Source: Anaerobaca sp035448545 (lineage in GTDB: Bacteria; Planctomycetota; Phycisphaerae; Sedimentisphaerales; Anaerobacaceae). From it: DNA of 64,000 nt. Shown one piece after another: positions 51,360-60,125 of the stretch (positions are counted from its first letter, which is position 1; every line of letters starts with the position of its first letter). Location: positions 1 through 64,000 of the forward strand of contig DAOTJE010000018.1 in assembly GCA_035448545.1 (NCBI GenBank), given 5' to 3'. The position numbers were made by a program, and so were the translations under genes. Under the pieces are notes generated by a model. The model saw only the letters and a program-made list of their open reading frames with translations, did not search any database and was not told the origin of the DNA.

Positions 51360-52448
51360 ATGAAGTACGCGGTGATCATGGCCGGCGGCACGGGAAAGAG
51401 GCTTTGGCCTCTGAGCCGGCAGAAACGACCCAAGCAGGTTCTCAGACTGCTCGACGGGCATACGCTTCTCGAACGCTGTTTCGCGCGGCTGACGCAGGTT
51501 TTTGACATCCGCAACATCATCGTCCTGACTAACGCCGCCTACGTTGAGGTGGTCCGGGAGAACCTGCCGAGCCTGCCGTCCGGCAACCTGATCGCTGAGC
51601 CGGCCGTGCGAGACACCGCCGCAGCAATCGGTTTGGCGGCTTCGGTCCTGGCCAAGACCGATCCGGAGGCGGCAATGGCCGTTGTTACCGCCGACCAGTT
51701 CATCGAGCCGGCCGAAATCCTTCAGGGGGCCCTGCGCGACGCTCTGGCATTTGTCGAGGCAAACCCCGACGCGCTGGTAACCTTTGGCATCTACCCTACT
51801 TTCCCCAGCACGCAGCTTGGGTATATCAAGTGCGGCAATCCCCATGCCTTTGACAGGTGTGAGAATCCGATCCATTCGGTGGAGGCATTTAAGGAGAAGC
51901 CCGATCTGGCCACTGCCCAGGGCTACCTGGCGGACGGCCGCTATTTCTGGAACTCGGGGATGTTTGTCTGGAAGGCCCGGACGATTCTGCGGAATCTGGC
52001 CGACTTCGTCCCGCAGATGACCGGACCGCTGCGCCGGATCGCCGGTGCCTGGGACACAGCGGACCAGCAGAAGGTCCTGGCCGAGGAATTCCCCCAACTG
52101 CCCAAGATCAGCATCGACTACGCCGTCATGGAGCGAGCCACGAACGTTCACGCGATTCGACTGGATTGCCGCTGGCTGGACATGGGGTCGTTTGCGGCGT
52201 TGGCGGACATCATCGAATCCGACGATCGCGGTAACGTCGTCGTCGCCGGGGCGAGCGAACTGCTGGACTGCAAAGACTGCATCATCGTCACGGAGGAAAA
52301 AGGCCATTTGATCGCCGCGATCGGGCTGGACAACTTGGTGGTCGCCCATACGCCGGATGCCACGCTGGTCTGCCGGGCCGATCAAACGGAGCGGCTGAAG
52401 GAGCTTCTGGCCGCCATCGAGTCACACCACCGCGGCAAGTTCCTGTAG
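51360..52448 (+). CDS. manC: Mannose-1-phosphate guanylyltransferase
   Basis: 362 aa from ATG 51360; the upstream extension to 51261 has no homology and includes the promoter. The nucleotidyltransferase signature MAGGTGKRLWPLSRQKRPKQ is at residues 7-26; FWNSGMFVWKA and VEAFKEKPD match GMP/ManC. It makes GDP-mannose for polysaccharide or glycoprotein synthesis. It is the short form without the C-terminal phosphomannose isomerase domain. No other sugar-nucleotide gene is next to it. Confidence 0.92.
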   Translation: MKYAVIMAGGTGKRLWPLSRQKRPKQVLRLLDGHTLLERCFARLTQVFDIRNIIVLTNAAYVEVVRENLPSLPSGNLIAEPAVRDTAAAIGLAASVLAKTDPEAAMAVVTADQFIEPAEILQGALRDALAFVEANPDALVTFGIYPTFPSTQLGYIKCGNPHAFDRCENPIHSVEAFKEKPDLATAQGYLADGRYFWNSGMFVWKARTILRNLADFVPQMTGPLRRIAGAWDTADQQKVLAEEFPQLPKISIDYAVMERATNVHAIRLDCRWLDMGSFAALADIIESDDRGNVVVAGASELLDCKDCIIVTEEKGHLIAAIGLDNLVVAHTPDATLVCRADQTERLKELLAAIESHHRGKFL

Positions 52449-52479
52449 AAAGAAAGCTCCGTCGACACACAGCCCTCAC

Positions 52480-52911
52480 ATGAGATACCTGGCAATAGAC
52501 CATGGCGCCAGACGAATCGGCTTGGCCATCTGCGACGCGCAAGAGACCATCGCATCGCCTCTGGGCGTGCTGGACGGCCGAACGGATGTCCTGGCCAGGA
52601 TCGCCGAGATTGTCCAGACCCAGGGCGTCGGAGCCATCGTGATGGGCCTGCCATTGAACATGGACGGGTCCGAAGGGCCCCAGGCCGCGAAGGCCAGGGC
52701 CTTCGCCGAGCAAGTCGGGCGCCGTGTTGGCCTGCCCGTGCATTTCCAGGATGAGCGGCTCAGCAGCTTCGAGGCCGAGGACAAGCTCGGATCGGCGGGC
52801 CTGTCCGGGGCCCGCAAGCGGGACCTGCTCGACGCGGTGGCGGCCGCTGAGATCCTGCGGTCCTTTCTGGAGGAGAGGGCCCCCCGGGAGGGCCGGCAGG
52901 AGCCGCCGTAG
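52480..52911 (+). CDS. ruvX: Putative Holliday junction resolvase / pre-16S rRNA nuclease RuvX (YqgF)
   Basis: 143 aa, full length. RNase H-like fold with MRYLAIDHGARRIGLAICD, IVMGLPLNMDGSEGP, VGLPVHFQDERLSS and the last acidic motif RKRDLLDAVAAAEILRSFLE. The three metal-binding acidic residues (in IDHG, QDERL, LLDAVAA) are present. In E. coli the family matures the 16S rRNA 5' end. Only 31 bases separate it from manC, so it is likely co-transcribed. Confidence 0.9.
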   Translation: MRYLAIDHGARRIGLAICDAQETIASPLGVLDGRTDVLARIAEIVQTQGVGAIVMGLPLNMDGSEGPQAAKARAFAEQVGRRVGLPVHFQDERLSSFEAEDKLGSAGLSGARKRDLLDAVAAAEILRSFLEERAPREGRQEPP

Positions 52912-52996
52912 GCTGCTTGGCCCCTGTCCGGCGTCTCTCGACGAGGGCGGCTGCGCGGATCGGGGGTATATTTTTGCCCGCCGGCGGGAAAAAGGC

Positions 52997-53025
52997 TTGC
53001 GAAAACCGCCGCAAGTCGTTTAGAT
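52997..53025 (+). promoter_or_regulatory. Candidate promoter of rpsO-pnp
   Basis: TTGCGA at 52997-53002, a 17-base spacer, and TTAGAT at 53020-53025. The leader before the rpsO ATG at 53095 would be about 60 bases and AT-rich at its beginning. Confidence 0.45.
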
Positions 53026-53094
53026 TAAAGGATTCATAATTAGAATGTAAAGTCAACCTCAGGTGAGGCGCACCAGGAAGGGCATTAGGAAAAC

Positions 53095-53361
53095 ATGCTG
53101 ACGAAAGAACAGAAAGGCCAGATTCTCACCGATTTCGAGACGCACCAGGGGGACACGGGTTCCCCGGAGGTGCAGATCGCACTTCTGACCAAGCGGATCA
53201 ACGACCTGACCGAACACCTCAAGGATCACCCCAAAGACCACTCTTCCCGTCGAGGTTTGCTCAAGATGGTCGGCAAGCGATCGGCGCTGCTGAGGTACGT
53301 TCGTGACAAGGATGTCAAGCGCTATCAGGCTGTCATCTCCCGCCTTGGGCTGCGAAAATAG
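53095..53361 (+). CDS. rpsO: 30S ribosomal protein S15
   Basis: 88 aa, the standard size. The S15 signature runs through TGSPEVQIALLTKRINDLTE and HSSRRGLLKMVGKRSALLRY. It binds the central domain of 16S rRNA and in many bacteria represses its own translation. AGGA lies about seven bases before the ATG. The pnp gene follows after a 127-base gap, as in E. coli. Confidence 0.97.
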   Translation: MLTKEQKGQILTDFETHQGDTGSPEVQIALLTKRINDLTEHLKDHPKDHSSRRGLLKMVGKRSALLRYVRDKDVKRYQAVISRLGLRK

Positions 53362-53383
53362 CATAATCCTGTGGATCACTGCC

Positions 53384-53404
53384 ACGAGCCGAAGCTGCTC
53401 GTGC
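53384..53404. repeat. Hairpin between rpsO and pnp
   Basis: CACGAGC at 53384-53390 pairs exactly with GCTCGTG at 53398-53404 around a seven-base loop. No T-run follows. In E. coli this gap carries RNase III-processed stem-loops that control pnp; a similar role here is only a guess. Confidence 0.4.
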
Positions 53405-53488
53405 GACGGGATGGGGGGCCGGTTCGTTCGGAAGATGGGGCGCCTTCTTGCTTGATAGCGCATATACGCACAGACCAGTGAGGTAGTT

Positions 53489-55654
53489 ATGTCGGATGTT
53501 TGTAGTGTTTCCAGAGAAATAGGGGGCCGAACGCTCACCATCGAGACCGGGCGTATCGCTCGGCAGGCCGACGGAGCGGTCATGGTGCGCTACGGCGAAA
53601 CGGTGGTTCTCGTCACCGCCGTGACGGCCCCTCCGCGATTCGAAGATGTCGATTTCTTCCCTCTGAGCGTCGATTACCGTGAGAAGCACAGCGCGGCGGG
53701 CAAGTTCCCCGGCGGGTTCATCAAGCGGGAAGGCCGTCCGAGCACCAAGGAGATCCTGACCGCCCGCATGATTGACCGGCCGATTCGTCCGTTATTCCCC
53801 GACGGGTATTTTGAGGAGGTTCAGATCATCGCCTCCGTGCTGAGTGCCGACCGGGAGAACGATCCGGACATCCCGGCCATGATCGGAGCCAGTGCGGCGC
53901 TGTCGATCAGCAAGATTCCGTTCCAGGGCCCGATCGGCATGTGCCGTCTGGGTCGAGTCGACGGCCAGTTCGTGATCAACCCGACGTATCAGCAGGCCGA
54001 GCAGAGCGACATCGACGTCCTGGTTGGGGGCCGCAAGGAAGCGATCAACATGCTCGAAGTCGGCGCCAAGGAACTGCCCGAAGAGGTCGTCGCCGCCGCG
54101 ATCGCCAGGGCCCACGAGGCCGCTCGGGAAGTGATCGCGATGATCGAGGAACTCCAGCAGAAGGCGGGCGTCGAGAAAGAGATTCCCCTCGTGCCGCTGG
54201 ATCAGCCGCTCTACGAGAAGATCAAGGCCGAGATTTCGGGCCGACTGCGCGAATTGAAGGACATTCCCGGCAAGCAGGCTCGGAACGACGCCGTCAATGA
54301 GTTTCTGGCCGAGGTGCAAACGCGGTATACCGAGGCAGCCGCGGCGAACGGTTCGGCGGCTTCCGCTACGGATGCCGCCGCATTCAAGACAATGCTCAAG
54401 CGGATTCTCACCAAGGTCGAGTGTGAGGTTGTCCGGGAGATGATTCTCAGCGGCAAGCGGCCGGACGGTCGGGGTTACAACGACATTCGCCCCATCTCCT
54501 GCGAGGTGGGGCTGCTGCCCAGAACGCATGGCTCGGCTCTGTTCACTCGTGGGGAGACGCAGGCCCTGGTGAGCGTGACTCTGGGCACGATCCGCGACGC
54601 CCAGATCATTGACGGGCTTCTCGACGAGTATAGCCAGAGCTTCACCTATCACTACAATTTCCCGCCATTTGCGGTCGGAGAGGTTAAGCCGATTCGCGGG
54701 CCGGGCCGTCGTGAGATCGGGCACGGGGCGCTGGCCGAGCGTGCCCTCGAATACGTCCGGCCCACAGAAGAGAAGTTCGCCTACACCGTGCGTCTGGTTT
54801 CCGATATCACCGAATCCAACGGGTCCAGTTCGATGGCCTCCGTCTGCGGCGGCTCGCTGGCCCTGATGGACGCGGGCGTACCGATCCACCGCGCGGTCGC
54901 CGGCATCTCGATCGGGATGGTCAGCGATGACAAGGGACGCTATGAACTGCTGACCGACATCATCGGAGAGGAAGACCACTTCGGCGACATGGACTTCAAG
55001 GTCGCCGGCACGACCCAGGGAATCACCGCCATTCAACTGGACATCAAGGCCGAAGGGCTGCCGCACCAGATCATGGTCGAAGCGCTGGGACGGGCCAAGA
55101 CCGCCCGCCAGCACATCCTGGAGATTATGAACAAGGCCATCAGCGCGCCGCGCTCCGAGTTGAGTCAGTACGCTCCGAAACTCATCACGATCGAGATCGA
55201 TCCGGAGTTCATCGGGAAGGTGATCGGCCCCGGCGGCAAGATGATCAAGAACCTCCAGGAGCAGACGGACACAACGATCGAAATCGAAGAGGACGGCACG
55301 GTGTTCATCAGTTGCGTCGGAGGCGACGGCCACCTCAAGGCCAAGGCGATGATCGAGGCCATGACGCAGCCGCCGGAGGTGGGACGTCTCTACAAGGACT
55401 CCAAAGTTGTTACAATCAAGGATTTCGGTGTCTTCGTCGAGATCGCACCGGGCGTCGAGGGGCTCTGTCACATCAGCGAGCTGAGCGCAGGCTACGTCAA
55501 GCAGGTCGAGGATGTCTGCAAGCTGGGGGACCTGATTCCAGTCAAACTCATCTCCATCGATGACCAGGGCCGGCTCAAGCTCTCGCGCAAAGCCGCTCTG
55601 GCGGAACTCGGGATCAAGGAAGAGAAGAAACCTCGGCCGCACGACAAGCGATAG
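53489..55654 (+). CDS. pnp: Polynucleotide phosphorylase
   Basis: 721 aa, normal length. Two RNase PH-like domains (first from RTLTIETGRIARQADGAV with the RKxxxxK-type SAAGKFPGGFIKREGRPS; second from KRPDGRGYNDIRPISCEVG with TESNGSSSMASVCGGSLALM), a helical linker, a KH domain with the GxxG loop in GKVIGPGGKMIKNLQ, and a C-terminal S1 domain (KDFGVFVEIAPGVEGLCHIS). It degrades RNA 3' to 5' using phosphate. Asp residues in the second PH domain (FGDMDFKVAGT) are the metal site. Confidence 0.98.
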   Translation: MSDVCSVSREIGGRTLTIETGRIARQADGAVMVRYGETVVLVTAVTAPPRFEDVDFFPLSVDYREKHSAAGKFPGGFIKREGRPSTKEILTARMIDRPIRPLFPDGYFEEVQIIASVLSADRENDPDIPAMIGASAALSISKIPFQGPIGMCRLGRVDGQFVINPTYQQAEQSDIDVLVGGRKEAINMLEVGAKELPEEVVAAAIARAHEAAREVIAMIEELQQKAGVEKEIPLVPLDQPLYEKIKAEISGRLRELKDIPGKQARNDAVNEFLAEVQTRYTEAAAANGSAASATDAAAFKTMLKRILTKVECEVVREMILSGKRPDGRGYNDIRPISCEVGLLPRTHGSALFTRGETQALVSVTLGTIRDAQIIDGLLDEYSQSFTYHYNFPPFAVGEVKPIRGPGRREIGHGALAERALEYVRPTEEKFAYTVRLVSDITESNGSSSMASVCGGSLALMDAGVPIHRAVAGISIGMVSDDKGRYELLTDIIGEEDHFGDMDFKVAGTTQGITAIQLDIKAEGLPHQIMVEALGRAKTARQHILEIMNKAISAPRSELSQYAPKLITIEIDPEFIGKVIGPGGKMIKNLQEQTDTTIEIEEDGTVFISCVGGDGHLKAKAMIEAMTQPPEVGRLYKDSKVVTIKDFGVFVEIAPGVEGLCHISELSAGYVKQVEDVCKLGDLIPVKLISIDDQGRLKLSRKAALAELGIKEEKKPRPHDKR

Positions 55655-55803
55655 ATACCTTCGTCGGTATCAGACCCGGCAAAGCGGCGTGGGATCGTTC
55701 CCAGCCGAAACTCAGAGGGACGCGACCCCGGGTCCAGGCCAAGCCGAATCTCGGTCGTTTCGGCTCTCGGTTGTTGGGGCACCTCAGGCGGAGTGACAGG
55801 CGC

Positions 55804-56658
55804 GTGAAACCGTTCCTGAGCGGAGTTATTCTGGCTCTTCTGATCGCGGTGCCAACGGCGGCGATCCTGCTTCGCAGAGTCAAACGCCAGGCGAGCCGCA
55901 GGGAGGCTCTACAGACGGATCCGGACGAGACGTTGACTCGCCTGACGGGCGAATTGGCCCACGAGATCAAGAATCCGCTTTCGACGATCAAGGTGAATCT
56001 GAAACTGACGAAAGAGGCCCTGGAAGACATCGATTTGCGCGAGCCAAACAAGCCGGCTCTGGATCGGTGCCAGCAGGGGCTGTCCAGCGCTATGAGGAAG
56101 ATCACAATCATCCAGAAGGAGACGGACCGGCTCGAACAGATTGTGGACGGCTTTCTTCGCTATGTGAAGCGTCCTGATCTGCACTTGGTCACGATGGACC
56201 TCAACGAGCTGGTTGGGGACATGGTTGACTTCTACTTGCCGCAGGCGTACAGCCATTCGCTGACCCTGCGGCATAGCCTTGCAGCCGCGCCGCTGATCTG
56301 CCGGGTCGATGCCGGGGCCCTGAAACAGGTGCTGCTGAACCTGCTGATCAATGCGCAGCAGGCCATGGACCGCGGCGGCGAACTGATGATCCGAACGCGG
56401 TCGCGTTCGGGCAAAGCGGTGATCCAGATTGATGACACCGGCAGGGGGATTCCCGCGGAGAAGCTCCCCACGCTCTTCCAGCCCTATTGCTCGTTCCGTA
56501 CCGGCGGGACGGGCCTGGGCCTGGCGACTGCCAAGAAGATCGTGGAATCGCATGGCGGAACGATCTCCGTGCACAGTGAGGTCGGCAAAGGGACCTCCTT
56601 CACGATCGAGCTGCCGCTGGCCGGTGCGGTCGGCGCATCGGACGAGGTGACTGCATGA
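55804..56658 (+). CDS. Membrane-anchored sensor histidine kinase (no separate sensor domain)
   Basis: 284 aa from GTG 55804; a TTG at 55771 is also possible. One N-terminal membrane helix (FLSGVILALLIAVPTAAILL) is followed immediately by the dimerisation helix with phospho-acceptor His53 (GELAHEIKNPLSTIKVNLKL) and the ATPase domain: N box LLNLLINAQQAM, G1 VIQIDDTGRGIP, G2 TGGTGLGLATAKKIV. The lack of PAS or periplasmic domain suggests sensing through the membrane or a partner. It overlaps the regulator gene by four bases. Confidence 0.9.
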   Translation: MKPFLSGVILALLIAVPTAAILLRRVKRQASRREALQTDPDETLTRLTGELAHEIKNPLSTIKVNLKLTKEALEDIDLREPNKPALDRCQQGLSSAMRKITIIQKETDRLEQIVDGFLRYVKRPDLHLVTMDLNELVGDMVDFYLPQAYSHSLTLRHSLAAAPLICRVDAGALKQVLLNLLINAQQAMDRGGELMIRTRSRSGKAVIQIDDTGRGIPAEKLPTLFQPYCSFRTGGTGLGLATAKKIVESHGGTISVHSEVGKGTSFTIELPLAGAVGASDEVTA

Positions 56659-58022
56659 CGGAACACAAACCAGTAGTCCTGGTCGTCGACGACGAGCGAG
56701 ACCATGCCGACGGAATTGTAGAGGCCCTCGAGCGTCTGCCGGTCAAGGCCTTGGCGGTCTACACCGGGGAGGACGCGATCGAGATGGTGCGCCGCCGACG
56801 CGTGGATGTCGTCGTGACGGACCTGAAGCTGGAAGGGCAGGCCGACGGACTGGATGTACTGCGCGAGGCCCGGCAGCACAGCGATTCAACGCAGGTAATT
56901 CTGATCACCGCGTATGCGACGATCGAGAACTGCAAGGAGGCGATCAAGCAGGGAGCGTTCGACTATCTGGTCAAACCCCTCGATATCGACCAGTTGCGGA
57001 CGTTGGTGGAGCAAGCCAGCCGCAAGGCCGCCAGTGCCTATGCGGCACGTGCAGAGACGGAGCCAAATCAGGAAGGGTTCCTCTTCGAAGGGATCAAGGG
57101 CAACAGCCCGGCCATGCAGAAGATCTTCGAGGTTGTTCGCCGTGTCGCCCCGACGAATATCTCGGTCCTGATTGAGGGTCCCTCCGGAACGGGCAAGGAG
57201 CTTCTGGCCCGGGCGATTCATGACAACTCCCTGCGCCGCAACAAGCCATTCCGACCCGTCAACTGTGCCGGCCTGACGGAGACCCTGCTCGAAAGCGAGT
57301 TGTTCGGACACGTCAAGGGCGCCTTCACCGGCGCCAACACCGACCGCAAGGGTCTCTTCGAGATCGCCCACGAAGGCACGCTGTTTCTTGACGAGATCGG
57401 TGACATGCCCCTGACCATGCAGGCCAAGCTGCTCCGCGTGCTCGAAGACGGCTTGGTTGTCCCTGTCGGTTCCAGCAAGGCGATCTCGGTGGACGTGCGC
57501 GTCATCAGTGCGACGAATCACAGCCTCAACAAGCTGATCGAGCAGAACAGGTTCCGCGAGGATCTGTATTTCCGGATCAAAGGAGTCAATGTGTCGCTGC
57601 CGGCGCTGCGCGAGCGTCCGGAGGATATTCCGCTGCTGGTGGAGCATTTCCTGGCAGAGGCGGCCGAGGAGATCGGCTCGAACGTGCGGGGCGTGAGCGA
57701 TGCGGCGATGCAGATTCTGGTCGGTCACGACTGGCCGGGCAACATCCGGCAGCTCAAGAACGCCGTTCGGACCATGGTCGTGATGTGCGATCGGGACCGG
57801 CTCGACGTGCAGGACATCCCGCCGGAGATCTCCCGCCGGCGACAGCTGACCGGTGCCAGCGTCCCGTCTCCGAACCTCGCCGGTGTCTCGCTCAATGATA
57901 TCGAGAAAAAAGCCATCGTCGATACGCTTGCCAAGACCGAGGGCAATCGCGAGAAGGCCGCTCGAATCCTCGGCATCGGCGAACGCACCTTGTACCGGAA
58001 GATCAAAGAGTACAATCTGTAG
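56655..58022 (+). CDS. NtrC-family sigma-54 response regulator
   Basis: 455 aa. Receiver domain with phosphorylation at Asp56 in VVVTDLKL, conserved Lys in YLVKPLD; AAA+ domain with Walker A GPSGTGKE at 175-182, the sigma-54 contact loop GAFTGA at 222-227, Walker B GTLFLDEIGDMP and Arg fingers near RFREDLYFRI; and a C-terminal Fis-type HTH (VDTLAKTEGNREKAARILGI). It is the partner of the kinase just before it. Its targets are genes with -24/-12 promoters; none is identified in this window. Confidence 0.95.
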   Translation: MTEHKPVVLVVDDERDHADGIVEALERLPVKALAVYTGEDAIEMVRRRRVDVVVTDLKLEGQADGLDVLREARQHSDSTQVILITAYATIENCKEAIKQGAFDYLVKPLDIDQLRTLVEQASRKAASAYAARAETEPNQEGFLFEGIKGNSPAMQKIFEVVRRVAPTNISVLIEGPSGTGKELLARAIHDNSLRRNKPFRPVNCAGLTETLLESELFGHVKGAFTGANTDRKGLFEIAHEGTLFLDEIGDMPLTMQAKLLRVLEDGLVVPVGSSKAISVDVRVISATNHSLNKLIEQNRFREDLYFRIKGVNVSLPALRERPEDIPLLVEHFLAEAAEEIGSNVRGVSDAAMQILVGHDWPGNIRQLKNAVRTMVVMCDRDRLDVQDIPPEISRRRQLTGASVPSPNLAGVSLNDIEKKAIVDTLAKTEGNREKAARILGIGERTLYRKIKEYNL

Positions 58023-58048
58023 TCCATCGCCTCCAACATGCGGTCGTC

Positions 58049-58702
58049 TCACTCGCCGAGAAGGTCGGGCCGCATCCGCCGGAGCCAGTCGGGCAGATCT
58101 TCCTGGGTCACCTCGGCCCACAACCCTTTTCGCAGCGCACGGGCACTCGCCTCCAGTTGCCCGTACCGGTGGAAGGAGCTGTGCTTGAACCGCAGGTCCG
58201 CGTACGCATAGCCTTCGGCCAGCAGCGTTTCATTGAGTATGGTGCCGTCGGGAAGCTCCAGGTAGGCCAGCAATCGGCCATAGTTGCACCGCGTGCGATC
58301 ACCGTCATCGAGGTGTACGGTTACCCGCTTGCCGCCGGCCAACTCACGAGTGAATGCGGTCGCTTCCTCGGCAAAACAAGCTGGACGATGGTCTTCGTAA
58401 TTCATCTCGGGCGCATCGATCCCGAGCAGACGGACCCTCGTTGCAGCGCTGCGGCCGTCGGGAGCATCCACCTCCACGGTGTCGCCGTCCAGGATGGCAA
58501 GGACGCGGAATACCTTGCCATGATAGCGGGTCTTGTCTGACGCGGCAGCGTGCTGCGGCGCATCCCTCCGCGCCAGCCGGCCAGGTGCGATTCCGCATCG
58601 GTCGAGCCAGGCCAGAAGCACCAATGCGACGACGCTGGCGCCGGCCAGAATCGTGCGGGAGCGTCTGCTCCAGGGACGAACTGGTCTTCGGGATCCGGTC
58701 AA
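58049..58702 (-). CDS. Membrane-anchored thermonuclease-like (SNase) protein
   Basis: 217 aa if translation starts at the TTG at 58702, which overlaps the aspartokinase stop as TTGA. A membrane helix or signal (TILAGASVVALVLLAWL) is followed by a staphylococcal-nuclease domain: KVFRVLAILDGDTVEVDA, RVRLLGIDAPEMNYED, and NYGRLLAYLELPDGTILNET. Asp in ILDGDTV, Arg and Asp in RLLGIDAPE and the later Glu/Arg set match the Ca-dependent active site. It should cut nucleic acids outside the cytoplasm. Its place at the end of an amino-acid operon is unexplained. Confidence 0.75.
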   Translation of the reverse strand: MTGSRRPVRPWSRRSRTILAGASVVALVLLAWLDRCGIAPGRLARRDAPQHAAASDKTRYHGKVFRVLAILDGDTVEVDAPDGRSAATRVRLLGIDAPEMNYEDHRPACFAEEATAFTRELAGGKRVTVHLDDGDRTRCNYGRLLAYLELPDGTILNETLLAEGYAYADLRFKHSSFHRYGQLEASARALRKGLWAEVTQEDLPDWLRRMRPDLLGE

Positions 58703-60063
58703 TGGGTCTTGCCTATCTTGAGCAAGGCGTGGCCCAGAGCCTGCACCGCGTGTTTGCGGTCGATCTCCTTGACGCCGAACATGATGCTGATCTCCGAGGA
58801 GCCCTGGTTGATCATCTCGATGTTGACGCCGGCATCCGCCAAGGCGGCACACGCCCTCGCGGCGACCCCCACCGCGTAGCGCATTCCCTCTCCGACGATC
58901 ATCACCAGCGACAGGCCGTGTTCGATCGTCACATCATCCACCTGGAGCTCGGTGCGAATCCGGGTGAGCACCTGCTCTTCCTTCTCCGGTGTCAGCGGCG
59001 CACTGCGCAGGATCACCGACATGTCGTCGATGCCGGACGGCACATGCTCGAACGACAGACGCTCATCCTCCAGGACCTGGAGGAGACGCCGGCCGAAGCC
59101 CAACTCCCGGTTCATCATATACTTGTGGATGTAGATCGCACTGAACCCGTCGGCGCTGGCGATGCCGGTGATTTCACCCTGCTCGTATTTGCGTTCGGCC
59201 ACGATCATGGTGCCGGGCGCCTCGGGCCGGTTGGTATTCTTGATGCAGATCGGGACTTTCGCGCGGACGGCGGGAACGATGGCCTCATCGTGAAACACGC
59301 CGAAACCGGCATACGACAATTCGCGCATCTCTCGGAACGTCAGAAGATTGATCGCCGGCGCATCGGGTACGATGCGCGGGTCCAGAGCGAACACCGAATC
59401 GACATCGGTGAAATTCTCGTAGACGTCGGCCTCGACGGCCGCCGCGAGAATGGCCCCGGTGATGTCCGAACCGCCGCGCGGAAACGTGGCGACCTCTCCC
59501 TGCCGGGTGTAGCCGAAGAACCCGGGAAAGATGATGATCTCCCGGGCATCCCGTAAGGATCGGAGATTGGTGAAGGACTCGGGCAGGACCTGGGCATTAC
59601 CGAAATCGTCACTCAGGAGCATGCCGGCCTCTCTCGGATCGACGTAGCGGGCCGGGATGCCCTGGTTGATGAATACCTGCGCGACGATCTTGGCGTTGTT
59701 GTCTTCGCCGGCCGCCTTAAGGGTATCCATGAACTGCGCATTGTTGGCGGAACGACGAGCAATGCGACCGCGCAGATCGGCCTCGATCTCGCCGATGATG
59801 GAGGCGTCGAGACCCAGGTCGCGCTGGATCTCGGCGTACCGTCCGACCACCGCGTCGAGCTCTTTGTCCCAGGCACGGCCCGCGATGACCGCATCGGCCA
59901 GAGCAATGAGCAGGTCCGTCACCTTGGTGTCTTTGGAGAAACGTTTGCCCGGCGCCGAGACGACAACGATCCGCCGGTCCGGGTCGGCCTTGACGATTTC
60001 CACCACCTTCCGTATCTGTTGGGCGTCCGCTACGGACGTTCCACCGAACTTGGCAACTTTCAT
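58699..60063 (-). CDS. lysC: Aspartate kinase
   Basis: 454 aa from ATG 60063, preceded by AAGGGGAT; the longer frame to 60333 is not needed. The kinase begins MKVAKFGGTSVADAQQIRKV, with VVVSAPGKRFSKDTK, GEVATFPRGGSDITGA and NFTDVDSVFALDPRIV typical of aspartokinases. Two ACT domains occupy the C-terminal 160 residues (SAIYIHKYMMNRELGFGRRL and SLVMIVGEGMRYAVGVAARA) for feedback control by lysine and/or threonine. It makes aspartyl phosphate for lysine, threonine and methionine. Confidence 0.95.
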   Translation of the reverse strand: MKVAKFGGTSVADAQQIRKVVEIVKADPDRRIVVVSAPGKRFSKDTKVTDLLIALADAVIAGRAWDKELDAVVGRYAEIQRDLGLDASIIGEIEADLRGRIARRSANNAQFMDTLKAAGEDNNAKIVAQVFINQGIPARYVDPREAGMLLSDDFGNAQVLPESFTNLRSLRDAREIIIFPGFFGYTRQGEVATFPRGGSDITGAILAAAVEADVYENFTDVDSVFALDPRIVPDAPAINLLTFREMRELSYAGFGVFHDEAIVPAVRAKVPICIKNTNRPEAPGTMIVAERKYEQGEITGIASADGFSAIYIHKYMMNRELGFGRRLLQVLEDERLSFEHVPSGIDDMSVILRSAPLTPEKEEQVLTRIRTELQVDDVTIEHGLSLVMIVGEGMRYAVGVAARACAALADAGVNIEMINQGSSEISIMFGVKEIDRKHAVQALGHALLKIGKTH

Positions 60064-60125
60064 GATATCCCCTTTTCGTGGTCCTCTCCGCGACTTCCGC
60101 AGTTCCGGTGCGGCTGTTCCGGTTT

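Noticed and set aside
53792..55642. 616-codon open frame antisense to pnp
   Set aside because: Shadow of a textbook polynucleotide phosphorylase.
55654..55671. Hairpin GATACC/GGTATC at the pnp stop as terminator
   Set aside because: Only six base pairs and no T-run; too weak to call.
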